Shown piece by piece: positions 58,710-64,000 of a DNA stretch of 64,000 nucleotides (positions are counted from its first letter, which is position 1; the number at the start of each line of letters is the position of its first letter). The position numbers and the translations under genes are program-made. The notes beneath the pieces are model-generated. The model did not search any database, was not told where the DNA came from, and was given only the letters and a program-made list of their open reading frames with translations. Where the stretch lies: assembly GCF_018320785.1 (NCBI RefSeq), contig NC_054868.1, positions 44,895,874-44,959,873 of the forward strand. The letters are read 5' to 3'. This stretch comes from Cheilinus undulatus (lineage: Eukaryota; Chordata; Actinopteri; Labriformes; Labridae).

Positions 58710-61444
58710 GGTCAATATCACTATAGAGTGCCTTTTGGTGTCCCCATCAGAATCACTCAATTATCATGAAAAAACAGCAGAATAATGAAACTCTGAGGTC
58801 TTATTATAGATGACCAAACATTTACACACGTCAGTACAATGATAAGTCTCTTGAAAATGTTTCCTTTATTTTATACGTTTTTTTTTTTCACTGGATGTAC
58901 GTGATTTTGGCATGTCCCTAACACTGCTCTGCTAACTACAATGTGTGTAATAAGTGGTTAAATGTTACAAAATTATCTCTTTTTTTTGCATGGTTTAATT
59001 GTCCATAACAAGTTATTTGATAAAACAAGTCATTTTGATAATTTATAATCTATTTTGATAATTATATTGAACACTTTGCATGGGTCCCTGAAATTGCTGT
59101 CCACCCTGTCATTATGGGGTAACTAGGCCTTTAAGAAACCCTCTGGTGTTTTCAGTGGCATTACCACCACCATTTGATCTTCCTTCAGTTGAAACTGAAA
59201 GAGTGGCTAGTTACAGAGAAACTATTTATACTTATATTTTGTAACTTTCATCGCATTACATGCGTAGTTGCATGTCTTGAAGCTTAACATGTCCACCCTG
59301 TCATGGTGAAATATCAGTTACTATAAAACTTTTAAGAAATTTGAAATATGTTTGTGAATCAGTACGCAGTCACCTTGCTAACTGAATCATGTAGCTTACT
59401 GAAGGTCCACCATGTGCTGAATAAATGCCAACATTAGCCAAAAATGTCCACCCTGTCATTGTCCACCCTGTCAGAAAACCTTCCATGACAGGGTGGACAA
59501 TGTTTGAACACGAAGAACATGTGCATGGTTCAAGCCACATGCTGATAATGTTTCACATACTTTAACAGCTATTGCACATATTTTACAACAGCATGTGCTA
59601 TAGATAGATAAAGTGGACAATATGGACTTTTTTGGTGATACTGGTACCAGGAAGCCTATAAAACAAGTCTAGTTTACCTGGATCGCCATTAAAGTGTGTA
59701 AGGGAAGGTTTTGAATTGTCTTTTTTAAGTAATTAACTCAAAAGAAGCTGAGGTAGCAAGGATATATCAGGTATGTTGAGATGCTGACTCAGAATGAAGA
59801 AGAAAACCTTAAGAAAGAGAGGACCAGGGGGAAGAAAGACAGAAGAACACAATTCAGACATTAAATGCCTCCTGTTTGCTTTTTATTCCATTAAGAAATC
59901 TTCAAATGTTCATTTACCGATCAGAATCTGGCTCCAAATCTTTAAATCAGTAACTGAACCAATGCTACGCTACGCAACGCTATGCTAGTGAAGAGTGGGG
60001 TCCTCTTACAAATCTAAATGATGACAGATGGGACAAACACCCCATAGAGACCCAGCATACAGAGATCTGTAAGAGTTTTCTCAGGGTCAGCAGAAACACC
60101 ATCAACAGTGGGTGCAGAGCAGAATTAGGCCAGTTTCCACTTTAAACCTACATCCAAAAATGAGCCATCAAATTTTACAAAGACATAAAAGCCAGTGAGC
60201 CCAGCTCCTACCATCACAGGATCCTGAGGCTCAGCTCACCTTACAGTACCAGGCCTCAGGACAGCCCTGACATCATCCCAACCAATCAGATTACAGAAAG
60301 AAAAAGACAATTACATTAACTATTGGACATGCACAACAAAGACTCAATGTAAATCCAGTGTTATTGGGCTCTAAACAGACAGTACACTGTAGCAGAGTAT
60401 TTAAGCACAGAGACTGATGAGAAACTGAGGAAGACATTGACCATGTACTGACTCAGTGATCACTGTCTGAACATAGAGATAGGTAAACACACACACCTGG
60501 ATACCTAGGACAGACTGTCAGCTCTGTACTCAGAACCAGGTAGAAACAAAGACACACTTCCTGCCACCCTGCAGTAAATATGAACACAGAAAATGATTCA
60601 GTAGTCCAATCAAACAAAGGGTTCCTCACTTTGATTCACTACAGGATGGAGATAAAAACAAAGAATTGTCTGTATAGACATTGCTTAATATATCAGCTCC
60701 TGTCATAGGCTGAGGGACAGGCTCCTCCCAACCAACAGTCGGAAATCTTTGATTTTGTGAATTTTGTGAAAATCTTTGAATTAGAATTTCCCCCTACATG
60801 GAAAAAGGACCTCTGACATGTTTTTCATTCATTCATTTCCTTTAGATTTATTGCATTTATGTTGCATTTTAATGAAATTGTCCACCCTGTCATACCCAAA
60901 GTCCACCCTGTCATTTCCATGTTTTATGAAAATAAACCAATAATTTTCAAAAGATAGCAGAACCTTTTGTGTGATTCCTTTATTAACAAACAAGGGCCAA
61001 ATGGTATTGATTGAAATTTTGACCAGATATCTTTAATGTTAGATTTTATTTTGAAAAGAAAGTGCAACTCTCACAGATTTTTAAAGAGAAGCAACTAGTT
61101 TGCCATATTTTCATAATCATCAAAATACTTTTCCCATTAATCAAAATATTTTTTGACAAAGGGACTAAATAGCGTTCTGAAAATGTACATTTTATAATCA
61201 CTATTTAATTATAATGTATTGATTCTACTTTGAATTTGTCCCAGACAGGGAGGACATATTTTTCTGTTTGCATGTACATATTCTGCCTGCAGTTAATTTA
61301 TAAAAAGTGTTTGAGCTTGACAAACATCCATTTCTAACAGTTTAACATGTACTTTATACAATGAATATGAAGTTTAATGGAAAATCTCAACTTTTTTTTG
61401 GAAATAGCGAAGTCTGAAAGGCACCTTATAATAATATTGACCCA
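58710..61444. mobile_element. 2.7-kb inverted-repeat-bounded element with repeated GTCCACCCTGTCAT motif
   Basis: Left 'gggtcaatatcactatagag' and right 'ttataataatattgaccc' ends are inverted and followed by gene-proximal 'gtgcctt' / 'aaggcac'; ATCT flanks both. The 14-mer GTCCACCCTGTCAT or close variants occur at about 59100, 59290, 59447, 59461, 60881 and 60900, with an inverted form 'gacagggtggacaatg' near 59489. Between them lies a non-LTR retrotransposon fragment. No transposase identified. Confidence 0.65.
59890..60320 (+). mobile_element. LINE reverse-transcriptase 3' fragment
   Basis: Translated pieces resemble the end of a fish LINE polyprotein: 'LPIRIWLQIFKSVTEPMLRY', then after frameshifts 'WDKHPIETQHTEICKSFLRVSRNT' and 'CRAELGQF'. 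Broken by frameshifts and stops. Embedded in the inverted-repeat element. Confidence 0.7.
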
Positions 61445-62199
61445 TCTCATGCCATGTGTTTCTTCTTATGTCTGTGGTCTCTAACGTCTTTAAAAACGTA
61501 GTTGGATTTAAAACAGTCAGACTTACTCTGTGAGCTCGTCCAGCATCCTCTGCTTGTCTTCGATCTGGTCTCTCGGTGGGCTCAGCTGTTCGTAGTGAGC
61601 CTCACTGTGGTTCTCCAGCTGCTCCTCCAGAGTTTTCTGTGCCACACAGACACAAAAACATTCAGCTATTTCACATTTCTGTAACAGATATGACGTGTTT
61701 CCTCCTCACCTTTATGTCCCCGTCCCCATCGTGTCTGCCGATGTCCTCCTTCTCCTTCTCCTTTTCTGGCATCTCATGTCTATTCTCTGATGAAAAACAA
61801 AGAGGAAAATTCCATCAAGTTAACCTGCTTTTACTTGAGCTAAGATGTTTTAATGGTTAAAATAAATGTGAGAACCATGAGCCTGTAGCTTAGCAAGCTC
61901 CTCGGTCAGAGTGTCCTGGCTCTTCTTCTGCTCCATGTTCTGCATGTAGTCCATCAGAGACTTGATCTTGGCCTGGTGCTGCACAGACCACACAAAAATG
62001 TGCTGTTTGTTTGTGCTGCTCACTGGAAAGCAACCTGACTTCATCTGTCCACACAAACATTTGTGTGTCAGCCATGTTTGTCTGTTGACACCACCAGGAG
62101 GAAGGAAAGGTGTGCATGCATGTGTTTCATTGTCAGTCACACTGCCATCTACTGGCCTGGCACGCATACTACCGCAGTTGCAGGCACTTTAGTGGATCT

Positions 62200-63400
62200 G
62201 ATTGACATTTAAACACCGCCCACCGCATGCCCACCGACAATCATCCTATCAATCATCTCGTTTTGCTACTGGGTGTTTTTCTGCCAAGTTTCATGGCTTT
62301 TCAAGTTCTGTAAGCACTAGATAATTCTACTTCCTGTTACATGGCAAATGAAAAATTGTCACTGCCACGCCATTTTAGGTAAGGACTCTTGACCTCAAAA
62401 TTTGAGTAATATCAACTTTGAGGGATGTGCCTGGGCTAATTTCAGCAGGATTTGGCCAATCTTGTAATAAATTAAAATTTTAGTGAGCACCAGCAACTTT
62501 TATCACATGATGAAGCTTTTCATTTCAAGGGGCCGCCATGGCCATGCCTTTTGACTAATGAGAAAAAATAACTTTGGATCTAAGACATCTCTTCTTGCTC
62601 TACACCAAAGACCAAGTAGTTTGGATGAATGCCCTAGGACGAGTTCATTCAAATACGACCCCTAAAATATGCCTTGTTTTAACAAAATATTCAAAACGGC
62701 CGACTTCCTGTTTGACTTACGATATGGGTCCAAAAGATTTTTTGTGTGTCCTGACATGACACATCTGCCCACACATGTTCGAAATCCTGTGTTAAACCTG
62801 CTGGGGGGGCTGAATTTTTTAAATGTTCTAGGGGGCGCCATTGAGCCAATAGGCCACGCCCACCTACAAAATGAATATCAATAATCTCAGAATGCCAATG
62901 ATATTTTTTTTGGTCAAGTTTCATTGCTCTAGATGTCTTACAACCATTTGAAAAATCTACTTCCTGTTTCATGGCAAACAAAAAATCGCCCTTTAACATA
63001 GCCATTTGACCATTGTATATGTGTAAGGCCAACTCCTTGGGAACTGCCTGAGTGAATTTCAGAATGATTTGTCCAACCGTGTAGGTACTGCGACGTGAAA
63101 TTCAGGAGTAGTGACTTTCCTTTGCCAGAGGGTGGCGCTGTACAGTTTTTCAAAATTTCAAGTATGGATGTGTTCTGGCCTGGTCTGCTATCAAGCACAT
63201 GAAATTTGTCTCAGATATGACCATGTTTACTAGACTTATGACTGTTTAAACATTTTTTTGCAAGACAAAATGACATTTCTTGACTTTGTCGCCCCGCCGA
63301 GTCCATGCCCTCTGACAAAAAGTCAATTTTATTTTTTACAAAGCTAAATCCACTTCTTTAGTCCTTCCTGACACAAATTTGAAGTGCATCCCACTTGGCA
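62200..63400. repeat. Two diverged copies of a dispersed repeat
   Basis: Segments around 62285-62375 and 62912-63010 share 'caagtttcat', 'ctacttcctgtt' and 'catggcaaa', about 630 bases apart, and each is followed by 'catgccatt/gccattt' phrases and a 'ggggc(g)cc' block. Open minus-strand frames here are not recognised as genes. Confidence 0.55.
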
Positions 63401-63403
63401 CCT

Positions 63404-63772
63404 TTTGTCCTCCCAGGTCAAATTGACCCGGTCTGTTTTGACTGTTTATAAAGCATGAGGAATAATATGATTACCAATTTCTTTGATTTTTAGTTAACTT
63501 GTTTCCAACATGTTGACATTTATTTCACATTTGTTTTTGTTATTTATGGTATGACAGACCTCGTTTACATGAAATTATACCTAAGTTTTTTTAGGTGAAA
63601 AAAGCAGGAATTCTGAATTATTCTGGTTTTGATCTGAGGCACTCTAGTTGATGGAACATCACAGTCTGGTATATTTCAAAGTTTCTTCAGAATATTGTTT
63701 TGACACCATCTGAAATTTTTGAGTGGCAGCAAATAGTCACACCTGTTGTCCTCAAGGGTCAAATTGACCTGT
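63404..63772. repeat. Fragments of the 'ggtcaaattgaccc' MITE family
   Basis: 'tttgtcctcccaggtcaaat' at 63406 and 'gttgtcctcaagggtcaaat' at 63745 match the interior of the palindromic MITE at 29453-29726. Both lie in the same orientation, so this is either a diverged element or two solo ends. Confidence 0.6.
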
Positions 63773-63799
63773 TCTTTCTTTTTTCTTCTTCTTCTTCTT

Positions 63800-64000
63800 T
63801 TTTGTTTATTATTATCTTGTGGCATATTTTGTTTATTTTTAATCTAGTAGCAGATTTTGTTTATTATTATCTTGTGGCATATTTTTCTCATTTTGATCTT
63901 GTTGCATGTTTTGGTCATTGTTATCGTGTGGCTTATTTTGTTTATTATTATCTTGTGGCATATTTTGTTCATTGTTATCTTGTGGCATATTTTGTTTATT
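63800..64000. repeat. ~29-bp minisatellite running off the window
   Basis: At least six units of the type 'tttattattatcttgtggcatattttg', with variants ('catgttttggtca'), continue to the last base of the window. A 'cttcttcttctt' run precedes it. Confidence 0.9.

Larger units (their letters stand above)
55559..61978 (-). pseudogene. Kinesin-1 heavy chain (KIF5-like) coiled-coil exons, interrupted
   Basis: Four minus-strand exons match the stalk coiled coil of KIF5, the microtubule motor heavy chain: 61876-61978 ([19 protein letters not shown]...[11 protein letters not shown]), 61710-61786 (RHEMPEKEKEKEDIG), 61527-61636 (KTLEEQLENHSEAHYEQL...QRMLDELTE) and 55559-55817 (LLNDQREQDREDLEGLE...ESV). 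Borders are GT-AG and phases are consistent. Relative to KIF5, about five residues after QKK are missing, and the exon normally encoding DLNQKLQ... was not found in the 5.7-kb gap. The last exon is broken by a 192-bp MITE that adds a stop. Motor-domain exons would lie beyond the right edge; tail exons were not seen to the left. Could be a pseudogene or a decayed 3' end of a live gene. Confidence 0.78.

Noticed and set aside
62691-63198. Overlapping minus-strand frames near the right end
   Set aside because: They coincide with two copies of a dispersed repeat; no match to kinesin or another family.
1-64000. CRISPR array, operon, phage or integron features
   Set aside because: No regularly spaced identical repeats with unique spacers; genes are spliced and vertebrate; tandem repeats found are minisatellites.

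Overview
The window is nuclear DNA from a ray-finned (teleost-type) fish. The evidence is intron-rich vertebrate genes with GT-AG boundaries, a dense load of Tc1/mariner elements and TTAA- or TA-flanked MITEs of fish type, non-LTR fragments, and long AT-rich low-complexity tracts. There are no prokaryotic features.

Layout. (1) 1-8.7 kb: a 1133-residue protein encoded in one coding exon (1830-5231, +). It has a retrotransposon gag-like (SCAN-related) N-terminus, two AT-hooks, an acidic tract and 22 C2H2 zinc fingers, and is followed by a long 3' UTR. (2) 8.8-10.6 kb: a complete four-exon GPANK1 orthologue (+; ankyrin repeats plus G-patch; 356 aa). (3) 11-16.2 kb: a nest of transposons and low-complexity DNA. 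(4) 16.8-53.7 kb: a cytochrome P450 family 3 cluster. CYP3-A (minus, 14 coding exons, 499 aa) and CYP3-B (plus, 13 exons, 504 aa, CYP3A-like) stand head to head, about 0.7 kb apart, and both look intact. The pair has been duplicated in tandem. A second unit holds an exon-4 remnant of A and an approximately 99%-identical copy of B (CYP3-C) that lacks exons 1-2 and has a broken exon-4 acceptor. A third unit holds only exons 6, 5 and 4 of A. Each copy has since collected its own insertions, and the empty sites survive in its sisters. (5) 53.7-64 kb: dispersed repeats, a 56-57-bp minisatellite, a run of degenerate tRNA-like modules, a broken kinesin-1 heavy chain (KIF5-like) gene on the minus strand with a 192-bp hairpin MITE inside a coding exon, a 1.4-kb low-complexity tract, a 2.7-kb inverted-repeat-bounded element, and a minisatellite that runs off the right edge.

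The P450 proteins would be ER-anchored, heme-thiolate mono-oxygenases of xenobiotics and steroids. The two flanking genes on the left are nuclear-type proteins with no evident pathway link to the P450s. The cluster is mainly a record of recent tandem duplication, decay and mobile-element insertion. I did not find a wholly new biological system. The most unusual items are the gag/AT-hook/zinc-finger fusion, the extra intron in CYP3-A, the template-switch patch inside a Tc1 element, a MITE inserted into another MITE's TTAA duplication, and the MITE inside a kinesin exon.
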